Shown: in pieces, positions 1 through 9,874 of the stretch
Layout: every line of letters starts with the position of its first letter
Position numbering within the stretch: the stretch's first letter is position 1
From: Gemmatimonadota bacterium
Lineage (GTDB): Bacteria; Gemmatimonadota; Gemmatimonadetes; Gemmatimonadales; GWC2-71-9
DNA: 37,162 bases
NCBI GenBank assembly: GCA_027294455.1
Contig: JAPULZ010000006.1
Span: 1 to 37,162 of the forward strand
Direction: 5' to 3'
Position numbers and translations under genes: made by a program
The notes under the pieces: model-generated
What the model was told of the DNA's origin: nothing
What the model saw: only the letters and a program-made list of their open reading frames with translations
The model's database searches: none

Positions 1-29
1 GCGTGCCAGGTCCGAATCGCCATCGAGTC

Positions 30-1016
30 CTAGTTCCAGGTCGACCCCCGCAGCTGCTCGACATCCAGATTCCCGCCGCTCAAGACCGCGACGACCTTCG
101 TGCCGGGTGGCGCATCGACGAGCCCCTGTAGAAGCGCCGCCACCGGGGCGGCCGCGGCGCCCTCCGCGACCAGCTTCGAGCGGGCCATGAGCCAGAGCAC
201 GGCGTCGAAGATCTGCTCGTCGGGCAGCGTCACGATCTCGTCGACAAACCGGGATACCACGGAGTGCGTGTTCTGTCCGACGCGCCTCACCCGTAGCCCG
301 TCGATGATGCAGTGCACTTCGTCGAGCGTGATCGGGCTTCCCTCCTCGACGCTTCGTTTCATCGCCGGCGCGCCGGACGACTCGACACCGATAACCCGCA
401 CGTCGGGATTGATACTCTTGACCGCCATGGAAATCCCGGATATCAACCCTCCGCCACCAATGGGAACGACGATGACTTCGGCTTCCGGGAAGTCGTCCAT
501 GATTTCGAGCCCCACCGTTCCCTGCCCAGCGATTAGATCCGGATCGTCGAACGGATGGATATAGGTGAGCCCACGCTCCTCGACCAGCTCCAACGCCTTT
601 TCGTTGGCCTCGTCCCAGATCCGGCCGTGCAGCACCACCTCTGCGCCGTACCCCTCGGTGGCGGCGATCTTCGACGGCGTGGCATTCTCGGCCATCACCA
701 CGATCGCCTTCACCCCGTATTGCCGGGCCGCAATGGCGACGCCTTGCGAGTGGTTGCCTGCCGATGAACAGATGACCCCGCGGGCCCGCTCCTCGTCAGA
801 CAGGTGCGAGATCTTGTTCATGGGACCTCGCACCTTGTACGCGCCGCCCCGTTGGAACAACTCTGCTTTCAGCCGGATGTCGAAGCCCGTGGCCTCACTC
901 AGGGAACGGGACGTGAGCATCGGTGTGTGGTACACGTGGGGCGCGACGATCTCGCGGGCCCGCTCGAAATCTTCGCGGGTCAGCGTGAGCTCGTCGTTGG
1001 CAACTGATCGGCTCAT
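30..1016 (-). CDS. Threonine/serine ammonia-lyase (PLP fold type II)
   Basis: This 328-residue enzyme belongs to the PLP-dependent threonine dehydratase/serine racemase family, which deaminates L-threonine to 2-oxobutyrate or L-serine to pyruvate. The Schiff-base lysine is K61 in GGAYKVRGP, followed by the substrate loop SSAGNHSQGVA and the phosphate-binding loop PIGGGGLISG. It ends after the catalytic domain and has no C-terminal ACT domain, so it is the short, catabolic or serine-racemase-like type rather than the isoleucine-inhibited biosynthetic IlvA. An AGGAG ribosome-binding site (1024-1028) lies 7 bases before the ATG. It lies 200 bp downstream of guaB on the same strand. Family assignment is firm; threonine versus serine preference cannot be read from the sequence. 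Confidence 0.9.
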   Translation of the reverse strand: MSRSVANDELTLTREDFERAREIVAPHVYHTPMLTSRSLSEATGFDIRLKAELFQRGGAYKVRGPMNKISHLSDEERARGVICSSAGNHSQGVAIAARQYGVKAIVVMAENATPSKIAATEGYGAEVVLHGRIWDEANEKALELVEERGLTYIHPFDDPDLIAGQGTVGLEIMDDFPEAEVIVVPIGGGGLISGISMAVKSINPDVRVIGVESSGAPAMKRSVEEGSPITLDEVHCIIDGLRVRRVGQNTHSVVSRFVDEIVTLPDEQIFDAVLWLMARSKLVAEGAAAAPVAALLQGLVDAPPGTKVVAVLSGGNLDVEQLRGSTWN

Positions 1017-1045
1017 GATCGCTCTCCTGCGGCTATGATGAGGTG

Positions 1046-1051
1046 ATTATC
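1046..1051 (-). promoter_or_regulatory. Possible -10 element for the ammonia-lyase gene
   Basis: On the minus strand GATAAT (5 of 6 to TATAAT) sits about 30 bases before the ATG at 1016 and is preceded by TG-like bases. No convincing -35 hexamer is found at 16-18 bases. The remaining 1052-1215 gap to guaB shows no gene that I can support. Confidence 0.3.
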
Positions 1052-1215
1052 CAAGGCACCGAACGTAACTCTCGATCGCTCCGAGGCAAGCGCCGCGGCT
1101 CTGGCATTGGAAGAGAAGAAAAACGCGTTCGTTCCCTAGGGCACGTCCATGCAGCGCAGTCGGCAGATCGGAGGGCGGTACCGGTGTGCGGAGCACCGGG
1201 CCGCCGCCGGCCGGC

Positions 1216-3217
<2,002 letters not shown>

Positions 3218-3223
3218 GACACC

Positions 3224-4273
3224 TCAGGGCTCCCGCATAGACATTTCGAGTAGCTCCACGACGGGGTTTCCCAGATACCGGCTCCGCCCGACGCGAATCC
3301 GCACCAACATCACGATCTGCACCAGGGGGGACATCCGCTCCACCTCGGCGGCCTGCGCCTCGTTCAGCAACACATAGACGAAGCCCACTTCCGGCATCGG
3401 GCCGCGCGCGAGCATGTACTGCTGGCCGTCGGGGATTTCCCGCCGCAATCCGTCGCTCTTTTGCAACGACACGAACTGCAACGTCCACTGCAGGAGCCGC
3501 CCCTCGAATTCATCGGGTCGCGCCCGCACTTCGGCGCCGCTCACCCCGACCAACACGTCTCCCGACGCGGGCCGTAAATCGCTTTCGTGGACCCACCCCT
3601 CGATCTGGACGCGCACCCACTCGCCCGCGCGCGCCATGATCTTCAACGGCGCGTCACCCGCCAGCGTCGCCGTGGAATCTCCGCCGGGCGACGCACGCAA
3701 TGCCGTTCGGCTGGCAGCGACGGCCCGGTCGAGGCTGGCGGCATCGCCACCGCCTGCGGCGGTGGGTGACGGCGTCGCTGCCCGGGGGACGGCCGGAGGA
3801 TCCCCGCGGGGAGCGGCGGCCTGGATCCGTTCGAGGGACCGCCCCCACATCCATCCCGTGCGTCGCACCCTGACCCAGGCGCCGCGAGTCTCCACCGCCT
3901 GCAACAAGAACCCGGTGTCGAGGCGGGAGAGCACGGTGCCGTTGGCCTCGACCCGCAGGTTCTCGCCAGCCGCCGGACTCACTTCGTAATCGAAGTTACC
4001 GTTCTGCACCCGGCGCAGCGATTGCCCCCAGATCCAGCCCTCCAGCGTCACCTGCACCCATCCGGAGGCGACCTGTCCTCCGGCCAGTTCCGCCCCCTCG
4101 AAGACCGACGCTAGCAGACGCCCGTTCGGCGTACCCTCGCGGCGGAAATTCTCCTGCCGCAGCACCCGGTAGCGGTCCTGGGCAATCGCGGTTTCGGTCG
4201 GGATCATTCCGACCGCACCAGCGGCGATCAGGCACGCTGGAAGCAGTATGGAGAGCTGGCTAGATTGTTGCAT
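3224..4273 (-). CDS. Secreted protein with bacterial SH3-like repeats
   Basis: A 349-residue exported protein. Residues 1 to about 31 form a signal peptide ending in ETAIAQ. Three SH3b-like modules follow, recognised by the repeated ends GWVQVTLEGWIWGQSL, AWVRVRRTGWMWGRSL and EWVRVQIEGWVHESDL. The last roughly 110 residues are a separate beta-rich domain with no motif I can name. Bacterial SH3 domains commonly bind cell-wall peptides or act as spacers in envelope proteins, so a periplasmic, wall-related role is an inference. It is the first gene of a two-gene operon with the 2783-3217 gene and is divergent from gpmI, with only 38 bp between the starts. A near-consensus promoter precedes it. 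Confidence 0.8.
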   Translation of the reverse strand: MQQSSQLSILLPACLIAAGAVGMIPTETAIAQDRYRVLRQENFRREGTPNGRLLASVFEGAELAGGQVASGWVQVTLEGWIWGQSLRRVQNGNFDYEVSPAAGENLRVEANGTVLSRLDTGFLLQAVETRGAWVRVRRTGWMWGRSLERIQAAAPRGDPPAVPRAATPSPTAAGGGDAASLDRAVAASRTALRASPGGDSTATLAGDAPLKIMARAGEWVRVQIEGWVHESDLRPASGDVLVGVSGAEVRARPDEFEGRLLQWTLQFVSLQKSDGLRREIPDGQQYMLARGPMPEVGFVYVLLNEAQAAEVERMSPLVQIVMLVRIRVGRSRYLGNPVVELLEMSMREP

Positions 4274-4289
4274 AGTTTCGCCTTAGATC

Positions 4290-4318
4290 ATTCTAGAAGA
4301 CAGGTTTACGCATGTCAA
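4290..4318 (-). promoter_or_regulatory. Near-consensus sigma-70 promoter for the SH3 protein operon
   Basis: On the minus strand TTGACA (4318-4313, 6 of 6), a 17-base spacer and TAGAAT (4295-4290, 5 of 6) form an almost ideal housekeeping promoter. The predicted start is near 4283, giving a leader of about 10 bases that contains AAGG before the ATG at 4273. The -35 box lies over codons 1-3 of the divergent gpmI gene, so polymerase binding here may affect gpmI initiation. Confidence 0.75.
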
Positions 4319-5877
4319 AGGCGCGGCCGAACAGGTCGGGACCGGTGGTGTTGATCGTCCTGGACGGGTGGGGTTACCGATTGGAAGAGGCCGGCAACGC
4401 CATAGCCCTCGGGGCGACGCCCACCTGGGACAGCATCGTCCGGAAAGCTCCCTTTACCCTCCTGGAAGCATCCGGGCCGGCCGTGGGACTCCCCGAAGGC
4501 CAGATGGGTAACAGCGAAGTGGGCCATCTCAACCTGGGAACCGGCCGCGTCCCCCAACAGGACATCGTCCGCATCTCGTCGGTCATTCGCACCGGCGATT
4601 TCTATCAGCTGCCCGTCCTGACCGAGCTGTGTCGCCACATTCGCGGCCGCGACGGGACCTTGCATCTCATCGGCCTGATCGGCACGGGCGGCGTGCACGC
4701 GCTGGACGAGCATCTGGTGGCAGCGATGGAGCTGGCGAGCCGCCATGGGGTGCGGCGCGTCGCGATCCACGCATTTCTCGACGGCCGGGATACGCCCCCC
4801 ACGTCCGCCGCGGACTTCATGCGCGCCGTGGCGGACGCCGCCAGCGCCCATACCGGGGGTGACACCACCTGCTTCGTCGCCACCGCGACCGGCCGCTATT
4901 TCGCCATGGACCGCGATCGCCGGTGGGATCGCACCAAACTGGCCTACGACGCCATGGTGCACGCCGCGGGGCACCTGGTGGACGACCCGGTCGTGGGGAT
5001 CGCCCAAGCATACGAACGCGGCGAGACCGATGAGTTTATCAAACCGCTGGTGGTGCGTCACGACGGTACGCCCTTCGCACCAATCCGGGACGGCGACGGA
5101 ATCTTCTGTTTCAACTTCCGAGCCGACCGCATGCGTCAGATCGTACGAGCCCTGGTCATCGAAGGATTCGATGGGTTCGAAACCGGCGAGCGGCCGGGGC
5201 TGTCGTTGGTGACCATGACCGAGTACGACGCCACCTTCCCCACGCCCGCGGCGTTCCAGCCCGACACGCTGTCCCAAATCGTCGGACAAGTGATCTCTGC
5301 GAGTGGGCGCACGCAACTTCGCACCGCGGAAACGGAGAAGTACGCACACGTCACATACTTCTTCAACGCGGGCGTCGAAGTTCCCCACCGGGGCGAGGAA
5401 CGGATACTCGTCGACTCCCAACGCGTGACGACGTACGACCTCATGCCGGAGATGAGTGCGCACGGTATCGCGGACGTGCTGTGCCGCGCCATAGAGGATC
5501 GCCAGCACGATTTCATCCTCTGCAATTACGCCAACGGGGACATGGTCGGCCATTCAGGGATATTATCGGCGACCATCAAGGCGGTGGAGACGGTCGACGC
5601 ATGCCTCGCGCGGAGCCTCCGCAGCGCGGATCGCGCCGGAGCCACCGTCCTGATCACGGCCGACCACGGCAACTGCGAGCTCATGGTGGATCCCGACACT
5701 GGTTCGCCGCACACCGCCCACACCACTAACCCGGTACCTTTGGTGTTGTTGGGCGACGAGGGAACCCGCGGTCTGCGCCAGGGCGGCGCGCTGTGCGACA
5801 TCGGGCCGACGGTGCTGAGCTTGTTGGGGTTGGAGCCACCTTGCGAAATGACTGGGCGGGATCTTCGAGAGGAATAG
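4312..5877 (+). CDS. gpmI: 2,3-bisphosphoglycerate-independent phosphoglycerate mutase
   Basis: GpmI interconverts 3- and 2-phosphoglycerate in glycolysis and gluconeogenesis, using two metal ions (usually Mn2+) and a phosphoserine intermediate. The 521-residue length matches the family. Key features are the metal-binding start VVLIVLDGWGYR (D18), the catalytic serine S68 in GNSEVGHLNLGTGR, the substrate residues HAFLDGRDTPP, NFRADRMRQ, and the C-terminal metal site ADHGNCE. Its start codon is 38 bp from the divergent SH3 protein gene. The Shine-Dalgarno sequence (CAGG, 8 bases upstream) is weak. It heads a plus-strand run whose later genes serve Mo/W metabolism, an unusual partner set for a glycolytic gene. 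Confidence 0.97.
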   Translation: MSKARPNRSGPVVLIVLDGWGYRLEEAGNAIALGATPTWDSIVRKAPFTLLEASGPAVGLPEGQMGNSEVGHLNLGTGRVPQQDIVRISSVIRTGDFYQLPVLTELCRHIRGRDGTLHLIGLIGTGGVHALDEHLVAAMELASRHGVRRVAIHAFLDGRDTPPTSAADFMRAVADAASAHTGGDTTCFVATATGRYFAMDRDRRWDRTKLAYDAMVHAAGHLVDDPVVGIAQAYERGETDEFIKPLVVRHDGTPFAPIRDGDGIFCFNFRADRMRQIVRALVIEGFDGFETGERPGLSLVTMTEYDATFPTPAAFQPDTLSQIVGQVISASGRTQLRTAETEKYAHVTYFFNAGVEVPHRGEERILVDSQRVTTYDLMPEMSAHGIADVLCRAIEDRQHDFILCNYANGDMVGHSGILSATIKAVETVDACLARSLRSADRAGATVLITADHGNCELMVDPDTGSPHTAHTTNPVPLVLLGDEGTRGLRQGGALCDIGPTVLSLLGLEPPCEMTGRDLREE

Positions 5878-5883
5878 CCATCC

Positions 5884-6594
5884 GTGAGATTTTTCTACGC
5901 GTGTGCCGTGGTATGCGTGGCCGGCCTGCAACCACAGTCCGCGCTCGGACAGGTGGGACACCAACCCGAGAGCTCTCCCTACCGGGATCTCCGGTTTAAA
6001 CAGAGCCTGACGCCGTTCGGCGGATACTTGACGGGTGGCCGGGCAAGTGCCGGGGTCGGGCCCTCCGACGGCCCGCTCGCCGGGTTGAGGTGGGATGTCA
6101 ACGTGGCGGCGCCGATCTGGCTGTTTCTGGAGGCGGCGTGGAGCGGGCTCGAGCGCAACCTGATCGACCCCAATGAGGCACCCGAGGATCGAATCATCGG
6201 CACGGCCAAGCAGAACGTCTTCTTGCTCGGCGGGGGATTCAACCTCGTGTTCACCGGGCGGAAGACCTGGCGCGGCTTGGCGCCCTACCTGGGTGCCGAG
6301 ATGGGCCTCGCGATCGGGGGTGTGGTTCCCGAGGATTCCTCCGGGTTCTCGTTCAACACCAGGTTCCAGGTCGGCCCCATGATCGGTCTCAAAATACACC
6401 CGTCACAAAAGGTGCACTTTCGGCTGGAGGTGCGTGACGTGTTGTGGCGCCTGTCATACCCCGATCGATTTTTCCAGGACCCGATCAATGCGCCGGGGAC
6501 CCCGCCGGTACTGGACCCCCTGGTGAAGACCGATTCGGAGTGGGCACATCACGTGACATACTTCTTCGGGATCGGCATCACGTTGAGACGCTAG
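5884..6594 (+). CDS. Putative outer-membrane beta-barrel protein
   Basis: A 236-residue exported protein starting with GTG 6 bases after gpmI. Residues 1 to about 22 form a signal peptide ending SALGQ. The rest alternates polar and hydrophobic residues with many Gly and aromatic residues (for example WDVNVAAPIWLFLEAAW, LAPYLGAEMGLAIGG, RFQVGPMIGLKIHP) and ends in a strand, TYFFGIGITLRR. This pattern fits a small OmpA/OmpW-like barrel of about eight strands. It does not look like a tungstate-binding protein, although it sits directly before tupB. A role in passing oxyanions through the outer membrane is only a guess from position; I cannot name the family. Confidence 0.7.
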   Translation: MRFFYACAVVCVAGLQPQSALGQVGHQPESSPYRDLRFKQSLTPFGGYLTGGRASAGVGPSDGPLAGLRWDVNVAAPIWLFLEAAWSGLERNLIDPNEAPEDRIIGTAKQNVFLLGGGFNLVFTGRKTWRGLAPYLGAEMGLAIGGVVPEDSSGFSFNTRFQVGPMIGLKIHPSQKVHFRLEVRDVLWRLSYPDRFFQDPINAPGTPPVLDPLVKTDSEWAHHVTYFFGIGITLRR

Positions 6595-6600
6595 GACCAC

Positions 6601-7296
6601 TTGGATTTCTTCATCGAAGGTCTCCGGCGCGGATTCCATCTCATCCTGAGCGGCGACGCTGACGTCTTCGGCGTCACACTGTTGTCCCTCAGAGTCGCGC
6701 TGCTCTCCACCATCGTCGCGTGCATCGTGGGCATCCCCGTGGGTTTCGTCGTGGGCACGACCCGGTTCTGGGGACGCCGCGCCGCCATCACCGCGTTGAA
6801 CACGATGCTGGCATTTCCGACGGTGGTGGTGGGCCTCTTGGTCTGGGGGCTGTTGACGCGGAGCGGACCACTCGGTGGGCTCGGGTTGCTATATACGTGG
6901 TGGGCCATCGTGGTCGCCGAGATCGTGCTGGCGGCGCCTATCGCCGCAGCCCTCACCGCCGCCGCCGTGCAGGGTATCGACCCGAGAGTGAGACGCACCG
7001 CGATGACGCTGGGGGGTGGCCGATGGAAGACGCACTGGGCCGTTGGACGGGAAGCGCGGTTTGCGCTGTTCACGGCGGTCATCGTCGCCTTTGGCCGTGT
7101 CTTGGCCGAGGTGGGGGCAGCCATGATCGTGGGTGGGAACATTCGCCACCACACGCGCACGCTCACCACCGCGGTCGCTCTCGCGTCTTCTCAGGGCAAT
7201 TTCGCTTTGGCCACGGCACTGGGCCTGGTGGTGTTCGGACTCGCGCTGACCGTCAACGTGCTGCTGCAGTTGTTCCAGGGACGCGGCCATGCTTGA
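6601..7296 (+). CDS. tupB: Tungstate/molybdate-type ABC transporter permease
   Basis: This 231-residue integral membrane protein starts with TTG, 6 bases after the previous stop. It has about five to six hydrophobic segments and the permease cytoplasmic loop around RRTAMTLGGGRWKTHWAVG, the EAA-type contact for the ATPase. Overall it matches the TupB family of tungstate permeases: short, with FGVTLLSLRVALLSTIVA at the first helix, LAFPTVVVGLLVWGLL, and the end region AEVGAAMIVGGNI. The ATPase gene overlaps it by 8 bases. No substrate-binding protein gene (TupA) is in the window. Tungstate rather than molybdate is inferred from family resemblance. Confidence 0.85.
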   Translation: MDFFIEGLRRGFHLILSGDADVFGVTLLSLRVALLSTIVACIVGIPVGFVVGTTRFWGRRAAITALNTMLAFPTVVVGLLVWGLLTRSGPLGGLGLLYTWWAIVVAEIVLAAPIAAALTAAAVQGIDPRVRRTAMTLGGGRWKTHWAVGREARFALFTAVIVAFGRVLAEVGAAMIVGGNIRHHTRTLTTAVALASSQGNFALATALGLVVFGLALTVNVLLQLFQGRGHA

Positions 7297-8284
7297 GGCC
7301 AGACATCTCGAGCATCGATACGCCGATTGCATCGTCCTCTGCATCGAGCATGTCGAGTTGCCCGCCGGGTCGATCACGGCGCTCGTGGGCGCGAACGGCA
7401 GCGGCAAGAGCACCCTGTTGCGCGTCCTGGCCTTCTTGGAAGCTCCCCACCGCGGTACGCTCGTACTCGACGGCACGCCCATCACGACCGCGAAGACACG
7501 GCAAGCGGCGCGACGGGCAGTGACCTTGGTGGAGCAGCAACCGTATCTGTTCCGCGGCACGGTCAGGGCCAACATGCGCTTCGGGCTGAGCGCTCGGGGG
7601 TGCCGCGGGACCCATGCCGAGGGGCGGATCACCCAAGCGATGGCGCAACTGCACATCAGCGACTTGCTCGATCGCGAGGCGGGCTCGCTGAGTGACGGAG
7701 AAACCCAAAAGATCGCCATCGCGCGGGCTCTCGCACTGCACCCCAAAGTGCTGCTCCTCGACGAGCCTGCGAGTGCGGCGGACCGTGCGTCGACCAATCA
7801 TCTGTATCAGGTGCTCGAGGAAGCCTGCAAGAACGGCCTGACCGTGTGCTTCGCGTCTCATCAACTCGAAGACGCCTACCGCTGGTCCGAGCGGTTCATC
7901 GCGCTCGCCGACGGCCGCACCAGTCCGGTCACCCTGGAGAACGTCTTCCGGGTGGTCCTTCCACCCGGCGAGGGAGCGAAGTGCGTACCGGTGGGCGACA
8001 TCACGATTCACGTCGTGACCGACACGGAGGGGCCGGCCACGATCGCGATCCCGCCCGACGACCTGATCGTCAGCACCAAGCCTTTTCCCTCCAGCGCCCG
8101 CAACCAGTTCGCGGGTCGCGTCAAGCGCATCAGCGACGCCGGCCGTGGGCGGGTGATGCTCACCGTGGACGCCGGAATGGAGCTCGTGGCGCGCATCACC
8201 CCGGCCGCGCTCGAGGAACTCGACCTGTCGCTGGGATCGCAGGTGGCGCTCTCAGTCAAGGCCATGGCCGTGCGCGTATTTTGA
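7289..8284 (+). CDS. tupC: Tungstate/molybdate-type ABC transporter ATP-binding protein
   Basis: A 331-residue ABC ATPase. The Walker A is GANGSGKST (34-42), the Q-loop lies at VEQQPYLF, the signature motif is LSDGE (134-138) in place of LSGGQ, Walker B is VLLLDEP (154-160) and the switch histidine is H191. After residue about 265 there is a Mop/TOBE-like domain (FAGRVKRISDAGRGRVML to the C-terminus), the oxyanion-sensing module of molybdate and tungstate ATPases, in which binding of the oxyanion can inhibit transport. It overlaps tupB by 8 bases, implying translational coupling. Substrate specificity within molybdate/tungstate is not proven by sequence. Confidence 0.88.
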   Translation: MLEARHLEHRYADCIVLCIEHVELPAGSITALVGANGSGKSTLLRVLAFLEAPHRGTLVLDGTPITTAKTRQAARRAVTLVEQQPYLFRGTVRANMRFGLSARGCRGTHAEGRITQAMAQLHISDLLDREAGSLSDGETQKIAIARALALHPKVLLLDEPASAADRASTNHLYQVLEEACKNGLTVCFASHQLEDAYRWSERFIALADGRTSPVTLENVFRVVLPPGEGAKCVPVGDITIHVVTDTEGPATIAIPPDDLIVSTKPFPSSARNQFAGRVKRISDAGRGRVMLTVDAGMELVARITPAALEELDLSLGSQVALSVKAMAVRVF

Positions 8285-8304
8285 AGGCGGGCTAATTTAC
8301 CACC

Positions 8305-8721
8305 GTGACTACCGCCCACTTGACTCGCACCGTCCGGTTCAGTGCTACGCACCGGTACTTCCGCCCCGAGTGGAGTGAGCGGGAAAACGCTCGCGTGTTC
8401 AGGGCGTGCACCGACGATCATGGGCACAGCTACGAGTGTTGTGTCACGGTGGTTGGACCCCTGGCGGAGAAAACTTCGATGGTCGTGGATCTCGCGGCGC
8501 TCGACGAGATCCTGTTTCAAGAAATCGTCGAGCGCCTGGACCACAAGCATCTTAACAATGCCGTGGCCGAGTTCGCATACGGGAAAACGGTCCCCACCGC
8601 GGAAGCCGTCGCCGTTTACCTCTGGCGGCGGATCCAGGATCGCTTGCCCGACGGCGTCACCCTCCACCGCGTACGAATTCAGGAAGACCCCCTGCTCTAT
8701 GCGGAGTACTTCGGTCCGTAG
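8305..8721 (+). CDS. 6-pyruvoyl/6-carboxy-tetrahydropterin synthase-like enzyme
   Basis: A 138-residue member of the PTPS/QueD family, starting with GTG. Zinc ligands are H16 (FSATH), H39 and H41 (DDHGHSYE). The catalytic cysteine is C35 in the CxxxHGH arrangement typical of QueD. D79 and H80 in LDHKHLN complete the catalytic triad, and E127 fits the pterin-anchoring glutamate. QueD makes 6-carboxy-5,6,7,8-tetrahydropterin for queuosine, but no queC, queE or queF lies nearby. Instead it sits between tupC and mobA, suggesting a pterin-related role tied to the Mo/W cofactor. The chemistry class is clear; the pathway is uncertain. Confidence 0.82.
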   Translation: MTTAHLTRTVRFSATHRYFRPEWSERENARVFRACTDDHGHSYECCVTVVGPLAEKTSMVVDLAALDEILFQEIVERLDHKHLNNAVAEFAYGKTVPTAEAVAVYLWRRIQDRLPDGVTLHRVRIQEDPLLYAEYFGP

Positions 8722-8756
8722 CGATTGCCCGGGGGTCCCAGCAGACGGAGTCCACG

Positions 8757-9359
8757 ATGAAGAGTGCCATTCTGGCCGGAGGCGCCGCGACGCGCTTCGA
8801 CGGAAAGCCCAAGGGGTTGGAGAAGGTGGGCGGCGAGCGCATCCTCGATCGCCTGATTCGCTCCGTGCAGGTTGCGTCCGGCAGCGCGCCGTTGCTGGTC
8901 GCCAACGACGACCGGGCGGCCACGTGGGCCGAGGGACTGACCGTCAAGAAAGATCTCATGCCGGGATGCGGAGCCCTCGGAGGCATCTATACCGCGCTGG
9001 CGGAAAGCACCGAACCGGTGTTGATCGTCGCGTGGGACATGCCGTTCATTCCCGGGGAGCTCTTGGAGCTACTCATAAAGAACGCCGGGGAGTACGACGT
9101 GTACCTGCCCGAGAGCCTGGGACCCCGAGGCGTCGAGCCGCTGTGCGGCGTCTACGGGCCCGGCGCCACAAATCCACTCCTGGCCGCCCTCGTGGACGAA
9201 GATTTTCGAACGGATAGCTTTCACGACAAGGTGCGGGTTGGCTCTCTGCCGCTCGATGACGTGAAACGGTTCGGCGATCCCGAGACGATTTTTTTCAATG
9301 TCAATAGCCCGAGCGAGCTGGAGCAAGCCGAGGAATTGTGGAGAAACAAACACGCCTGA
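8757..9359 (+). CDS. mobA: Molybdenum cofactor guanylyltransferase
   Basis: MobA transfers GMP from GTP to molybdopterin to give the MGD form of the cofactor. The 200-residue length is usual. The nucleotide-binding start is ILAGGAATRFDGKPKGLEKV, matching LAGGxSxRxGxxK with Phe in place of the usual Met or Leu. IVAWDMPFIP contains the metal-binding aspartate. It lies 35 bp after the PTPS-like gene and overlaps mobB by 22 bases. Its presence implies that this organism makes a dinucleotide cofactor, as needed by DMSO-reductase-family enzymes such as the one at 33159-35951. Confidence 0.92.
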   Translation: MKSAILAGGAATRFDGKPKGLEKVGGERILDRLIRSVQVASGSAPLLVANDDRAATWAEGLTVKKDLMPGCGALGGIYTALAESTEPVLIVAWDMPFIPGELLELLIKNAGEYDVYLPESLGPRGVEPLCGVYGPGATNPLLAALVDEDFRTDSFHDKVRVGSLPLDDVKRFGDPETIFFNVNSPSELEQAEELWRNKHA

Positions 9360-9871
9360 TTTCCGTCGTGGGCAAAAAACACTGCGGCAAGACCACCCTG
9401 GTGGTCGCGTTGGCGGCGGCGTTTGTCCGCCAGGGCAAGCGCGTCGGCACCCTCAAGCACGGAACGCATCCGGCGAACGTCGACCACGAGGGCACCGACA
9501 CATGGCGGCATTTCCACGAAGGGCTCGCGGAACGGGTGTTGATCGAGTCGTCGGGACAGCGCGTGTTGTTCCAGCGGTTGGAGGAAGAATCCGACCCGGT
9601 GGCGCTCGCGCGGCAGTTCATGGTAGGCACCGACATCGTCATCGCGGAGGGTTTTACGCGATCCGCCGTGCCCAAAATCGAGGTGTTTCGCAGCACCGAG
9701 CACGAGAAACCCCATTTCGACCCCTCGAGACCCAACGCCGCCGATTGGTTCGTCATGATCACCGACGATGACGAAAGCACGTATCCGTTCCCCACGCTCA
9801 AGTTCTCCGACACGGCCTGGCTGGTGACGCTCACCCGCATGGCCTGGCACAACGCCATGAGCATCGAGTAA
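9338..9871 (+). CDS. mobB: Molybdopterin-guanine dinucleotide biosynthesis adapter protein
   Basis: A 177-residue P-loop GTPase of the MobB family. The Walker A motif GKKHCGKTT is at residues 12-20, and KRVGTLKHGTHPANVDHEGTDT is the family's characteristic HxxHxxDxxGxD-like region, here with KHGTH..VDHEGTDT. It is thought to assist MobA in cofactor maturation or delivery; its loss is usually mild. The gene starts with GTG inside the last codons of mobA, so translation is likely coupled, and ends 3 bases before moeA starts. Confidence 0.9.
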   Translation: MEKQTRLISVVGKKHCGKTTLVVALAAAFVRQGKRVGTLKHGTHPANVDHEGTDTWRHFHEGLAERVLIESSGQRVLFQRLEEESDPVALARQFMVGTDIVIAEGFTRSAVPKIEVFRSTEHEKPHFDPSRPNAADWFVMITDDDESTYPFPTLKFSDTAWLVTLTRMAWHNAMSIE

Positions 9872-9874
9872 CCG

